A program made the translations under genes and the position numbers. The notes beneath the pieces are model-generated. The model saw nothing but the letters and a program-made list of their open reading frames with translations. It searched no databases and was not told where the DNA came from. A stretch of DNA of 64,000 nt from Cavenderia fasciculata (lineage: Eukaryota > Evosea > Eumycetozoa > Acytosteliales > Cavenderiaceae): NCBI RefSeq assembly GCF_000203815.1, contig NW_004457639.1, positions 1,798,001-1,862,000 of the forward strand, given 5' to 3'. The first letter of the stretch is position 1. Each line of letters starts with the position of its first letter. Shown here one piece after another: positions 32,012-43,555 of the stretch.

Positions 32012-33566
32012 TTAAACGTGAGACATTGATTCAGTGATCAATCTGTTACCCTTGACAAGAGTCTTGTATTGTTCTGGTACGGCAATTTCAACGAGATCAT
32101 CATTTGGAGTGGCACCTGGGATGAGTACGTTCATTTCAGATGACTTGGAGGTGACGATTTCAGTGGCCAAAGATTCTTGTGAGAGATAGAGTTGACAACC
32201 AGAGGTCTTGTCGATAGAGACTGATGGTACCTTACCGGTCACTTGTACTTCAACAGAGATACAGTTGACGAGTTCACAGGAAGAGATGGCATTTTCAAAG
32301 ACGATGGCTGTCTTTTTGCAATTGTCGACGGTGATGGCATTGACCTTTCCTTTGATTTGAATGACAGAGTCTTGGCATTGGTAGATGTAGACGGTTTGAC
32401 GTGGATCAGTGTCGGCAATGACAATGTTCTTGTTACCCTTTTGGAACTCGACACACCACTTGTTGGATTCGAGAGCAAATTTGGGTGGCTTGGCTGGGGC
32501 GGCGGCAGCCTTGGCGGTGGTGGTGGTGGTAGTAGTCTTGAGATCATCAGCCTTGACGACAGATGACTTGTTTGGGTTGTTCTTTGACTTCATGTCATCG
32601 GTAACCTTTTTCAAACCAGAGGTGACACCTTCACCCTTTCCAAGTTGACTGAAAACGGCAGACATATCGGCAGCTGGTTTCTTTGGCTTGTTGTCGTCGA
32701 GGTAGCCAGCTGGTGGTGGAGGTGGTGGGGCTGGAGCACCAGTTGGGGCTGGTGGAGCACCGGCTGATGGAGCAGAGGATGCTGGAACAGATGATGGGGC
32801 ATTGCCACCCTTTGGATTCCATGTAAGACCGGTGGTGTGGTATTGCTTGATGTACTTTTGGAGATCACCCAAAAAGGCGTTGTATTGTTGAACCCAATCA
32901 ACTTGTTGTTGGTTGACACCCTTGAATTCCTTTAAGATTCTGTTGGTGTAGAATTCAGCAGATGCCTTCATCTCGGCAACGTGTGGAGCTGGTGTTGGTT
33001 CAACAAGAACCCAGCTGAGGAATCCAATACTCTCAGAGATGGCTGAAAGGTTATTAAAGACCTTTGATGATCTGTTGGCGTTACGAAGAGCTTCGATCTT
33101 TTGAGCATGCAAGTTGATTGGTTGAATCAATTGAACGAGTGCATCTTGAGTTGGCTTCTTTGAGTTTGAAGCAAGTGCAATCAATTGTTTCTCTGATTCA
33201 AGTGCTGCAATTAATTCATCAACCTAAAATATAAAGGAATAGGTAGAGAGAGAGAGAGAGAGAGAGAATTAATATTGTTGTTGTTGTATATATTTATCAT
33301 TTTTGACCAATTTGTTTTCAACATACTTGTTGAGCGAGTTCTGGAGCCAATTGCTTTGAAAGAGCAACAAATGGAACGATGTGTTGATCAACCAAATTTT
33401 GGAATTCAGTGACGGCAGCGGCAGATGGAGCAGAACCGGCGGCAGCAGCTGGAGCAGAACCAGCAGCAGCACCAGAAGCCAAAGCCTTTTCAACAGTTTC
33501 AAGACGTTGAGTGGCAGTATCCAATCTCTTTAAGAGGGTGTCCAAAGTTGATTCTAATTGATTCAT
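32012..33566 (-). CDS. cap: Adenylyl cyclase-associated protein (CAP)
   Basis: Exons 33566-33327 and 33223-32012 join in phase 0 (LAQQ-VDELI) for 483 aa. CAP recycles cofilin-bound ADP-actin to ATP-actin. Order: N-terminal helix MNQLESTLDTLLKRLDTATQRLE, an Ala/Gly linker, the helical folded domain (about 50-215), the poly-Pro stretch APAPPPPPPAGY (about 235) that binds profilin, a WH2-like part with LKKV, and the C-terminal beta-helix CARP domain (about 320-483: NKNIVIADTDPRQTVYIYQC, KGKVNAITVDNCKKTAIVF). Codon use is biased, with many GC-ending codons, as in strongly expressed cytoskeletal genes. The intron carries an AG repeat at about 33244-33267. Confidence 0.96.
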
Positions 33567-33652
33567 TTTTTTGATATGTTACAAATAATACAAATAATAA
33601 AAAAAATATAAAGTAGTAGGTTTTGAAGTTGACTATTTAAAAATACTAGTAA

Positions 33653-33692
<40 letters not shown>

Positions 33693-34032
33693 TATTGTGT
33701 ATTAGTAATGTTACAAAAACTGATCGCAGCAGCTGTAATATAAATATATTTACCAAAGCAAGCAGATAATAATGAAGAGAGTGTGTGAAGCAGTGAAAAG
33801 CTAACCCAAAGGATATTTATTCAAAAAAAAAAAATGAAAAATTTACAATAATAAATTCTTTCCACTATTTTTTTTTGAACACCACACCAAGCCAGACAAA
33901 AAAAAAATGGGTTGGGCATCGAACTGTGAACGCAAGAGGAAATAATTATATGCAAAGACGATGATCCCGATGACATCGGACGAATATAATATAATATTAT
34001 AGTATCGTATAAAAAAACACGTGCCTTCAAAT
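33567..34032. other. cap upstream region with AGT microsatellite
   Basis: This 466-base gap contains the cap promoter and a run of about 14 AGT/GTA triplets at 33651-33692, then an A-run at 33823-33834. Open frames at 33821-34067 are chance readings over AT-rich DNA with no family signature. No RNA gene was recognised. Confidence 0.5.
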
Positions 34033-34184
34033 TTATTCATTGATAAATCCTTCAATATCATTTTCATTAATCATATCGAATCCTGAAATATTATAGTTTG
34101 GTGAAGTACTAATATTTTGATTTCTATTTATTACCCTAGTTGGTGTCATTGTTTGAGGTGATTGTTGACTATTATTTTTAACTA

Positions 34185-34242
<58 letters not shown>

Positions 34243-35162
34243 TTGATACAATGGAAGTGATTTATTTTCTTGTCTAAAAAATAAATCAAAAATATTAATA
34301 AATAAGTATTTACAATTTATAACGTTCTTTCTTTTTGGTTACCTTTTCCTTGAGGACGATAATTTAATTTGTAACTCTAGGGCATAATAAGTAAATAATG
34401 AACCACTAATTAATATTCCAACAAAAAATAATACAAATAGACTTGTTGGAATATCATGCTCATTCATTTGATGCCATTTATAAATAAGATAGAAATGATC
34501 TGGTTTCATTCCTCTATGAATCTCTTCATCATTATCTAAAGTTAAAGTTAAAGGTATCAATATAGTTGTCTCTTTGGAGAAATATTCTACTCTGTTTTTT
34601 TTAAAAAAAACCTACAATCCAAAGTAAATTTAACATCTATTAAATCATCGTTTGCATAGTATAGATTAAATTCGATATGATTTAAAAATGTTCCATTTCC
34701 ATCAGCCACTGTGATCCATGTCGTAGTAAACTTATCGAAAAAGGAAAAACTCCTAAATTCATTAAATGTAAGTAAAGATGAAGTAGAAGATGAAAAGGGG
34801 AGGATATAGAGAGATCTAGTTTTGTTACATTTTGTATAAAGAATCTTTAGTCAAATCGACAGAGGTAAGTGATGAAAGGGTAATGGTTTTATCAATCTTG
34901 AATCTAGGTGAAAACTTTGCCTTTATATCTGTCCATTCTGTTGATTTCTAGATAGATATATATATATGGTTCCATATCAGTTACTATAGTTGTTTGGTTG
35001 TTGTTGTAGTCATACCATATCATGAATACTCTTTTTTGAGAATCTTATTAAATCACCTGTTCTTAATGCATCTACCATATGTTGATCATTATTGATAAAC
35101 AATAATAATATTGTTATCAATAGTATAAATAGTGATCGCTGATTGTTGTTGTGTCGGTTCAT
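34033..35162 (-). CDS. Predicted type I membrane protein
   Basis: Exons 35162-35016, 34947-34829, 34752-34343 and 34273-34033 give about 305 aa. A signal peptide (RSLFILLITILLLFINND) precedes a lumenal domain of roughly 180 residues (WTDIKAKFSPRFKIDKTITL, TTWITVADGNGTFLNHIEF), one membrane helix (SLFVLFFVGILISGSLFTYY) and a short tail with an ATT-encoded poly-Asn run. Introns are small with GTATGA, GTAACA and GTAACC donors. One break remains: frames meet at T8A8 (34595-34610) only if one T is added, giving DCR-FFFKKNRVEYF. Assembly error in the double homopolymer is likely. No family was recognised. Confidence 0.55.
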
Positions 35163-36016
35163 TGTATTGGTTAATTTTATATTGATGAATGCATTCTTCT
35201 TGTAGTACTCATGCAGTCAACAATGAACTTACTTTGATTTTTTTTTTTTGAGGTTTTTTTTTTTTTTGGACAAACAAGCATTGGACGTCACACCGAAAGG
35301 GGACAGGCTCCTGACGATCGTCGTTTACTTTGTTTGTGTCTATTCTCTTTCTTTCTTTTTGTTAATATATCTCACTCTCTGGAATACCTTCCTACTACTC
35401 CTACTCTTTACTCTACTACTACTACTACTACCCCTCAACCAACTTCAAGTGTTTTAAACATAGAAGCAATAGTACAACCCACCACAAACACAAGTTATCA
35501 TTTCAACAAACAGACGACGACGACAAAGACCAGCATTGATCATTTTGACAAAAAAGTAGTAGCAACAACATTCATTACAGCAGGAAGAGTTATGAGACTG
35601 GAATAGAGAGAGATCATCATTCATTCATTCATTCATCACATTGAAAAGTATAAAACTCAAAAAAGGTAGGTGAATTGTACAAATACAACAAACAATCTAT
35701 TTTAAATTTTCCCCAACTCTACTCTCCACATTCCCACAATTCACCTCTCTTTCTTTTTTTTTTAATTTTTTAATCTACATCACGACGATCCTCAAGAGCT
35801 TCTTCTTTTTCTTCTTCTTGTTTTATAAACAATATCCCAACCTACCTCTAAAAAAGTTCAATCACATTTACCTTTTACTCTTTAATAATACTATTCAATG
35901 CACATTAGTTACTTACTATTATCATTTTTAACTACCAACAATAACAATAACAAAAGAACATAGAGAAAGCAGAGAGAGATAGAAAAAAGAACAATATAAT
36001 ATATACAATATAAGAA
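35163..36016. other. Divergent promoter region before xpot
   Basis: About 850 bases between the membrane-protein gene and the exportin gene. It contains T runs, a CTA/TAC triplet run near 35404-35430 and CTT repeats near 35805-35818. The frame at 35334-35606 has no ATG at its start and reads as Thr-rich low complexity, so I do not call it. Nothing else is visible. Confidence 0.45.
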
Positions 36017-39000
36017 ATGGATGAATTTGAAACTGCAGTGACCTATAGTTTCGACCCATTAATTGAAGAGGACCTAAAACAAAAGGCATTGCAATACACA
36101 AACAACGTAAAGGAATCACCAGAAGGATGGAAGTTTTGTCTTGAACGATTATTCAAAACAAACTCTGTTCATGTTAAGTTCTTTTGTTTCCACGTATTTC
36201 AAGATTTAATATTACACAAACATGCATCACTTTCAGAGTTTGAAAGAACAAAACTCAAATCAACTTTGATTGATTGGGTAAAAATACATTTAACAAAAAA
36301 TACAGAAGAACTTGGTATGTAGACAACACTGTCAATCACTAGTGATCCTATCTCCTTTCTCTCTCTCTCTCTCTCTTTGATTATTAACTCATCATTTCTT
36401 ATATATATATTTATTTTAGCAATTAAAAATAAGTATGCACAGATCGTTGTACTATTATTTAAACAAGAGTATCCTGAACAATGGCCAAACTTTTTTAATG
36501 AATATTTATCACTCTTGCAAGTAGGAGGTGTCCCCGCTATTGATATCTTTCTCAGAATATTAAAGGCAATCGATGAAGAAGTAGTTTCTTTTAATGTACA
36601 CAGATCAACTACAGAATTGGCTCAAAATACTCAAATTGTAAAAATCACACATGATATAAATATATATATTGAATCATTAATCTAACTTTTCTTTTCTTTT
36701 CTTTTTTTTACCGTTTTTTTTAGAAAGATTCAATGAGAGAAGGAGCAATAAAAGATATCGTAAAATCATGGTATGATATATTAATGGTTTATCATAAAAC
36801 AATGCCACAACTTGCAAAATTGGCATTACAAAATATTAAATATTATGTTGGTAAGAGTTAAAATATATAAAAAAAAAAAACCAAGAAAAAGATAATAATC
36901 AAATTGTTAACAAATCTTTTTTGTTTCTTTTTTATTTTATTTTAGGATGGATTGATATTAATTTAATAGTAAATGATAAATTTATACCATTATTTTGTCA
37001 ATTATTAAACTCTAATGCTTTACGTGAAGAGATATGTGAATGTTTTAAAGAGATTATAAACAAGGGTATGGATTCAAAGGCAAAGATGTTGTTGATTCAA
37101 CAATTACAAATCAAAAATATAGTAAAATTTGTAGTATTGGACGATGTCGATTTCATTGTTAAAATTGGTAATCTCGTCAATCTAACGGGTATGGAGGTAT
37201 TGAGAAGTTTGGAATCTCAATCAACAACAACCACCAGTGCTACTGCTGCCTCTGCACAACAAACCAATGGAAACCATTCAAAATCAAATGGAACACCCGA
37301 CACTGCGACCACCAAAAAGGTGTCATCACCCATTGTCGATCCACAGGGTGAACAATTGCTCGATGAAATGTTGGGATTATTGTTTGAATTTTTAAACAAT
37401 GAAAATAATGAAGTATCATCAACTGTTCTTGGTTTCTCTGCTTTGTATATAACACGAGTATGTACTTTAAATGTATTGTAAAAAAAAATTCAAAATTAAA
37501 TTATAATTTAAATTCTCATTCAGTCCATTCTAACCTCTTTTTCCTTTTCCTCCTCATTTTTTATTTAGTTAAAAAATATTAAACCATTAAACGAAAAGCA
37601 AGTAGAACATATAACCATGTTGGTACAAATTATTCGAAACAAGATGAGATATCCAGCTGATTATAATTTCCAGAATTCTGAAGGCGAGAGTGAACAGCAA
37701 TTCCTTGAACTTCGATCGAGTCTTGCTTCACAGTTTAGAAATATCTTTCGTCTTTGTCCTGAGATGGTGGGATCATTTGTTGACACTCTTTTAAATAATG
37801 TCATTCCAAATCTCGAACGATTTTCATTCTCTGATATTGAAGTATCAATTCATCTCTTGTATCAAATGGGTGAAGGAATATCTCATACCTCTGAAGAAAC
37901 AATGAAAGCATTTGAAAAATTCTTTGGTCAAATGGTTGTATTTTTGGCTTCTAGTAGTATGTAAACAAAAACAAATCTAAAATATTATAATATTTATTTA
38001 TTTATTTATTTAACCTTTATTATTTTTATTTTATAGAAATAGCAAGAACAGAAATTCATCAAATAGTATCATTAACATATTTTGATACAGTAGTTAGATA
38101 TGCCAAGAATATACCATCTACAACAGAAAATCTTACAATGATATTGGCATCATTTTTAGATGGAAGAGGAGTTCATAGTCGAAACCCAATCGTCAGAAGT
38201 CGAGCAGGTAATCTTTTAAACAAATTGGTCAAACAATTAAAGATACAACTTTTCCCCTTTATCAACAATATAATCGAATCACTCAAGAACCATTTGATCA
38301 TATCATATGACATTCAAAAGGAAGTACCGTTTGAAGAGCAACTAAACTTTTATGAATCACTTGGCTATCTTATAGGCAGTGCAAACCTCCCACCACAAGA
38401 CGAACAAAACTATGTCGAAAAGATCTTGTCGCATCCCTACAAAAGAATGGAAGAGATCATCTCGAGGGAACTTTACAAACCGATACAAAGGAATTACCAT
38501 ACCACTCTACGCAACTCTACCAATTGATCTCTGTCATTGGTACTTTTAGTAAAGGTTTCTCTCCTTTTAATTTTTCAACCAACCAACCAAAACCAGAACC
38601 ATGTCCCTATAAAATCTACTTTACAAAATCTTTACAATTAATCATTCAATTACCTAATTTATTACCTTTAAATGAAGATATTAAATCAAGAGTATGTAAA
38701 AAAACAAAAACAAAAAAAAAACACAATATTAACATTATTTATTATTTTCTTTTTAGACATATTTTTATTTACATAGAATGGTAGATTGTTTAGGAAATGA
38801 TTTAAAACCAATGTTGACAACGATTTTACCAACATTATTAAATCATAGTAGTCAAAAGATTGAAAACATTAGCGAATTTATACTTTTTATCAACCAATTG
38901 ATGAATAGATTCAAAGATTCAATCTCGTCAATCATGAATGAACTGTTGTCACCGATTATTATGCGTGTCTACAAACCGATTGAACAATCAGCCGTTTCAC

Positions 39001-39572
39001 CACCAGAACCCAATAGTGATGAAGAAAGAGCCATTGCCGAACTGCAAAAGACCTACTACACCTTTTTGGTGACAGTTCTCTCATCATCGCTGTCTGCTGT
39101 TTTTACCACATCTTCTAACCTTCCAATGCTCCCGGCCATCCTCACCAGTGTTATCAACGGATGCACAAATGCAAACGACGCCTTGCAAAAGACATCGTTT
39201 ACCATTGTCAGAAAGATGACCGAAGAATTTGGACAATCAGGCAACAAACCTATCGAAGGGTTTGGCACATTTGTCTATGAAAGCGTGTTACCAGTTTGTT
39301 TCCAAGTACCACTCCAACCAAACTACAATATGCTCGAACTCCAAGAGATTATCAAGACACTCAAATTGATTGGAGCAAAATATGGCCACGAGATTGTCAT
39401 CACCTATCTATCTCAAAAATACCTCCCACTCTACAGCACCATCATCAACAAATCCGCCTCTGAACAAATTCTTTCACAATTCTCTCGCCTTTTGCCACCA
39501 ACAACACCAAACAAGGATTTCCAAGAGTTTTTTAAAAACTTTATCAAACAATTGAAATCTTCTCCAAAATAA
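36017..39572 (+). CDS. xpot: Exportin-T, tRNA nuclear export receptor
   Basis: Seven exons: 36017-36314, 36420-36637, 36724-36850, 36946-37457, 37569-37956, 38037-38691 and 38757-39572, about 1004 aa. The HEAT-repeat protein matches XPOT/Los1 throughout: HVKFFCFHVFQDL, FLRILKAIDEEVVSFNVHRS, KDSMREGAIKDIVKSWYDIL, WIDINLIVNDKFIP, FLDGRGVHSRNPIVRSRAGNLL, TYFYLHRMVDCLGND and VYESVLPVCFQVPL. It carries mature tRNA out of the nucleus with Ran-GTP. In exon 6 the frame changes by one base near 38468-38490 (EEIISR then TDTKELPYHSTQLYQ), best explained by one missing base at the GGG of GAGGGAAC. As the gene is otherwise intact, sequence error is likely. Confidence 0.93.
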
Positions 39573-40174
39573 TGAATAAGAAAAAAAAAAACAAAAAAAA
39601 AACAAACACAGTAGATTAGATTGGATCAATCGATTGATAACTTTTTACCATTTCACATCAAATATCTTATTTCTTTATTTTTCTCTCAACCCTCTCCCCC
39701 CTCCCTCTTTCTCTCTCTCTCTATCTATCTCTACCTACCGACCCTTCATATAACAACATCAACCAATTGGTGCATGACCGAAATATTTAATATCACCAAA
39801 CCAAAATAATAATAATAATTAATTAATAATAATAATAAAGCAAATAATGATATTAATCATTATATGCTAAATATAATAATAATTTAATAAAATTTAGAGA
39901 ATCGTAAATTGTCTTTCATTTTCTAAAACAACTACTTCTTCTTTTTTAAGTTTCCTTGTTCCATATTTTTTGAAGTTCGAGATTTTAAAAAAAATTGGCA
40001 AGGTCATTTGACTTTTTTAGGGTCAACAACCATTTCTTTTGTTTTTTTGAAGTTGGCACTGCAGTGCATGATCAAAGGGTCAACATCATCAATTTCTTTT
40101 TTTTTCTGTATAAATATATATTTTATCACACATTTCATATACTTGTATATATAATCAACAATAGTAGTTGTAAA
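39573..40174. other. Spacer between xpot and ssr3
   Basis: About 600 bases of 3' flank of xpot and promoter of ssr3. It contains A runs, a CT-rich stretch near 39686-39732, AAT repeats near 39807-39840 and no convincing gene on either strand. Confidence 0.5.
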
Positions 40175-40822
40175 ATGGCAAGAGACGAAGAATTCGAACA
40201 ACAATACGCTGCCTTCCAAAGTGAATCAGCTGTATCATCTGAACAACGTGTTCTCTACTTTATCAATGCTCTCATCGTATCATTGGTTCCAGTTTGTATG
40301 TATAATATAATATGATGATGATTATATATATATATACTAATAATAATTAATCTATCCTTAATACCACAAACAATTCAATCAACTCAATTAATCGAATTCT
40401 TCTATCTTGTAGATTTATATCACGCCATCTTTTTCTTATCATTTGAACAATACTTTATCGTTTATGGTGCAGTTACATTGTTCAGTGCCATCGTTCTTAC
40501 ATTTGCATACAACAATATCTTTAGAATGAAGAGACTTAAACTCTCTGCTCAACGTGATCACATTATCACATTGAACAAGACCAAGGCCCAAACAACCGAC
40601 AAAAAGGCCATCTTTACTGCCAAGAAGGAGGCTCAATCTCTTGTTACTTCACATGAAGCCATTGCTCAATCAATCATGTACAACAATGCCCTCTATTTGG
40701 TCAGTGTTTTGGTTTTCTCCTTTATCATCTTTAAGAATGTTGCTCTTGTCTACAACTACATTGCTTCAATTGCTTTGGCTGCTGGTGTTACCACCTTTTT
40801 GTCAACCGGAACAAAGCACTAA
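40175..40822 (+). CDS. ssr3: TRAP-gamma (translocon-associated, SSR3)
   Basis: Exons 40175-40295 and 40413-40822 (intron GTATGT...TTGTAG) give 176 aa. TRAP-gamma is a four-helix subunit of the translocon-associated complex in the ER membrane that aids entry of some secretory proteins. Helices are about 28-48 (YFINALIVSLVPVYLYHAIFF), 55-75, 130-150 (NALYLVSVLVFSFIIFKNV) and 154-172. Between helices 2 and 3 lies a basic cytosolic part with MKRLKLSAQRDHIITLNK. The closing LSTGTKH equals the LSTGSK end of animal SSR3. The start MARDEEFEQQYAAFQSE lacks a signal peptide, as expected. Confidence 0.92.
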
Positions 40823-41899
40823 ACTTTTAAAAAATAAAATAATAATAATATAATAATATAATAATATAATAATAGTATATCTATCAATATATATATATAT
40901 GTATATATGTATCTATAATATATATCTAAATATCAGTACCTATATATATATTTTAAAGCCAAAAGTTAGATCCCATGTCTCTCAGAAACCCACATACTTT
41001 GTGTGTTTTTTTGTGGGGATAGATAGAATACTCTTCTTTGGAGTACCTGGTATGTGTGGATCCACCTAAAGAACAATAACCCATACCTACGACGGGTGAT
41101 CGATAGCCAATTAGTGACGACAAGTGAGAGCGGGGATCTAGAAAAATCAATCTAGTTCAAGTTCCAAAAGAATGTTGCCCCGATCACAAAACAGATACCC
41201 ACCCAACGCTGATCGATGGGGGGGTGTCATTGTGAATGAAAACCGCTGTTTTTTTTTGTTGGGAAAAACATCGCGAAGTAGTTTGAGGTTTTTTTTTCAT
41301 CCAATTAATTCACCTATTACAATTGAATCATTATCTTAATAGTCCTCTCATCACAATCCCCCCCCTCATTTTTTTATTGTTGATTTGTTTATTGTTTTTT
41401 TGTTTATGTAAATATTTATAGTTAGTAAAAATAGAATAGAATAGATAATAATCACATCATAATATCATAGTTTTTGTTGACACACTTGATCAATTGTTTC
41501 AAGTTTTTAAGAGAAAGAAAGATTAGCGCAATCCCCCCCACCCACCTTTTTTGTAATATATATATATTTTCCTTTTTTTTTTTTATATATAAATAGATTT
41601 ATTTGATTCATCAGTCCTCACTCGTTTGTGTAAGTATTTGATAGTAGTAGTAGTAGGATCAAAGGATCACCTATATTCATTTCATATATATATATATATA
41701 CTAAACAAAATCTTATTATTATTATCTTAGTATAACTATCACACACACCAAACCTACCATTGTATTTATTTCACAACAGTTCCTTTTTTTAAAAACAAAA
41801 AAAAAAAAAATACAGTATCGTCGATCACCACCACCATCAACCAGCATCAGCATCAATCATCATCATCATCATCATAGCCATCCACCACCATCTACAATA
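40823..41899. other. Intergenic region with GC-richer island
   Basis: Between ssr3 and the G-alpha gene. ATA/TAT repeats fill about 40835-40950. Then 40960-41240 is clearly richer in G and C than its flanks, with no T or A runs over much of it and a 65-codon minus-strand frame (40953-41150) of no known family. It may be an RNA gene, an old exon or a regulatory block. From 41340 onward it is the G-alpha promoter and leader, with C runs (41359-41366, 41531-41543) and TATATA. No tRNA or snRNA signature was found. Confidence 0.4.
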
Positions 41900-43176
41900 A
41901 TGAGTTGTATATCAAAACCAAAAACAGAGGAAACAAAGATCTCGGGAGAGATTGATAAGGAATTAAGACATGAAGAGAAACGTATGAAAAGAGATATTCA
42001 AATATTGTTATTGGGTGCAGGTGAATGTGGAAAGAGTACTATCTTTAAACAATTAAAAATCCTACAAGACAATGGTAAATGGCAAGATCACGAACTATTA
42101 GAGTTTAGAAACTCAATCTATATAAATATAACATCTCAACTGGCAGTGTTGGCTAGTGCTGCATCTGAATTAAATATTGCACTCTTGCCAGAGCATACAG
42201 AGGCTGCAGAGAGAATAAAGAAAATGCAACCACTCATCGATGAATGGACCGATCAAACAGCAGATGACGCATTCAAGCTATGGTTGGATCCAGGCATTCA
42301 GCAGGTCTACGAAAGAAGAGACAAAGATTTCCAACTCAACGACTCTGCCAAATACTTTTTCGACAATCTGCTCAGAATATCAGACTCTAAATATATACCA
42401 ACACCACAAGACGCACTCAGATCAAGAGTAATGACAAAGGGTATAGTCGAAGCTGAAGTATGTTTCGATGGAATCAATATGAAAATTATAGATGTCGGTG
42501 GTCAAAGAAGTCAAAGAAGAAAATGGATTCATTGTTTTGATGGTGTTTCTGCCGTCATTTTTGTTGCTGCTTTAAGTGAATATGATCAAATGTGTCGGTA
42601 TGTATATATATAGAAAATAGAAAATAGAAAATGGAAATAGAAATAGAGAATTAATTATTAATTATTTCTTAATATATAATTATATAATTTATAGTGAAGT
42701 AAAAGAAAATAGATTAGATGAATCGATTAGTCTTTTTTCAGAGATTGCAAATAGTGAATGGTTTGTTGAAACACCAATCATTCTCTTTTTAAACAAAAAG
42801 GATTTATTTATTGAAAAATTAAAAAGAGTTGGTTATAATCAATATGACAATAATTATCGTGGTATGTAATCTACAATCAAATAGTGTTATCACTATTGAT
42901 CAATAGTATTTGATAGATAGTATTTAGAGATTGGTATCTAATATTTATATTTATTTCCATCATCATCAATTTTTTTCCAAAACTACTACCATCTTAGGTG
43001 ACAACTCATTTAAAGATGTATCAGAGCATATTGCACAAAAATTCAAAACCGTTGTAAAGTCTACCTCTAAAAGCATCTATGTACATTATACCATAGCCAT
43101 TGATACTCAAAACATTGACTATGTTTTCAAAGCCGTCAAAGAGATTCTATTACGCAAAACTATTGCAGAGTTTTAA
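41900..43176 (+). CDS. Heterotrimeric G protein alpha subunit
   Basis: Exons 41900-42597, 42695-42861 and 42998-43176 give 347 aa. The G motifs are clear: GAGECGKST (G1), SRVMTKGIVE with the catalytic Arg (switch I), DVGGQRSQRRKW with the catalytic Gln (switch II), FLNKKD (G4) and TIAIDT (G5). The helical domain lies between about residues 60 and 175. Two features are unusual: Cys (codon 42026-42028) replaces the nearly invariant Ser of GAGESGKST, and Gln replaces the Glu after QRS in switch II. Residue 2 is Ser, so there is no N-myristoylation, but Cys3 could be palmitoylated. Dictyostelids have many G-alpha paralogues, so I give no number. Confidence 0.93.
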
Positions 43177-43555
43177 CAACAACAACAACAACAACGACGA
43201 CGACGATCACACATACCATACCCTAAAACGTTCAAATCAAATCACTCAATATCGTATCTTATTGCAAACGGGTTTATTATTATAATTATTATTATTATTA
43301 CTATGTTATTTTACCATCACATCCAAAATATATACTTTTAATAAACCTCTGATACATGTTGAGCCTTCCCCTGATTTTTCCTTTTTTTTTTTTTTTTTTT
43401 TATTTTGATTTTTTTTTTTGTAGCAAATTATCTTCTCTTTTCTTCACCACTCTTCCAACACTAAACAACTTATCTATCTTGCAAATATATAAAGAGAGAG
43501 AGAGAGTTTAATAGTACTATTATATTAATACTTACTTTAGACAACAAGCAAGAGG
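43177..43555. other. Spacer between G-alpha and vps35
   Basis: About 380 bases: a CAA/ACG triplet run right after the G-alpha stop, ATT repeats near 43275-43300, a long T run near 43381-43420 and AG repeats before vps35. No gene or RNA signature is seen. Confidence 0.5.

Noticed and set aside
33651-33692. AGT array considered as coding poly-Ser or poly-Val
   Set aside because: It lies in the cap upstream gap, with no exon around it.
34595-34614. A 20-base intron between T8 and A8 in the membrane-protein gene
   Set aside because: It is far shorter than every other intron here (about 70 nt or more); a homopolymer miscount explains the frame better.
35334-35606. Possible secreted Thr-rich protein upstream of xpot
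   Set aside because: It has no ATG at its start, no splice sites that supply one, and low-complexity content.
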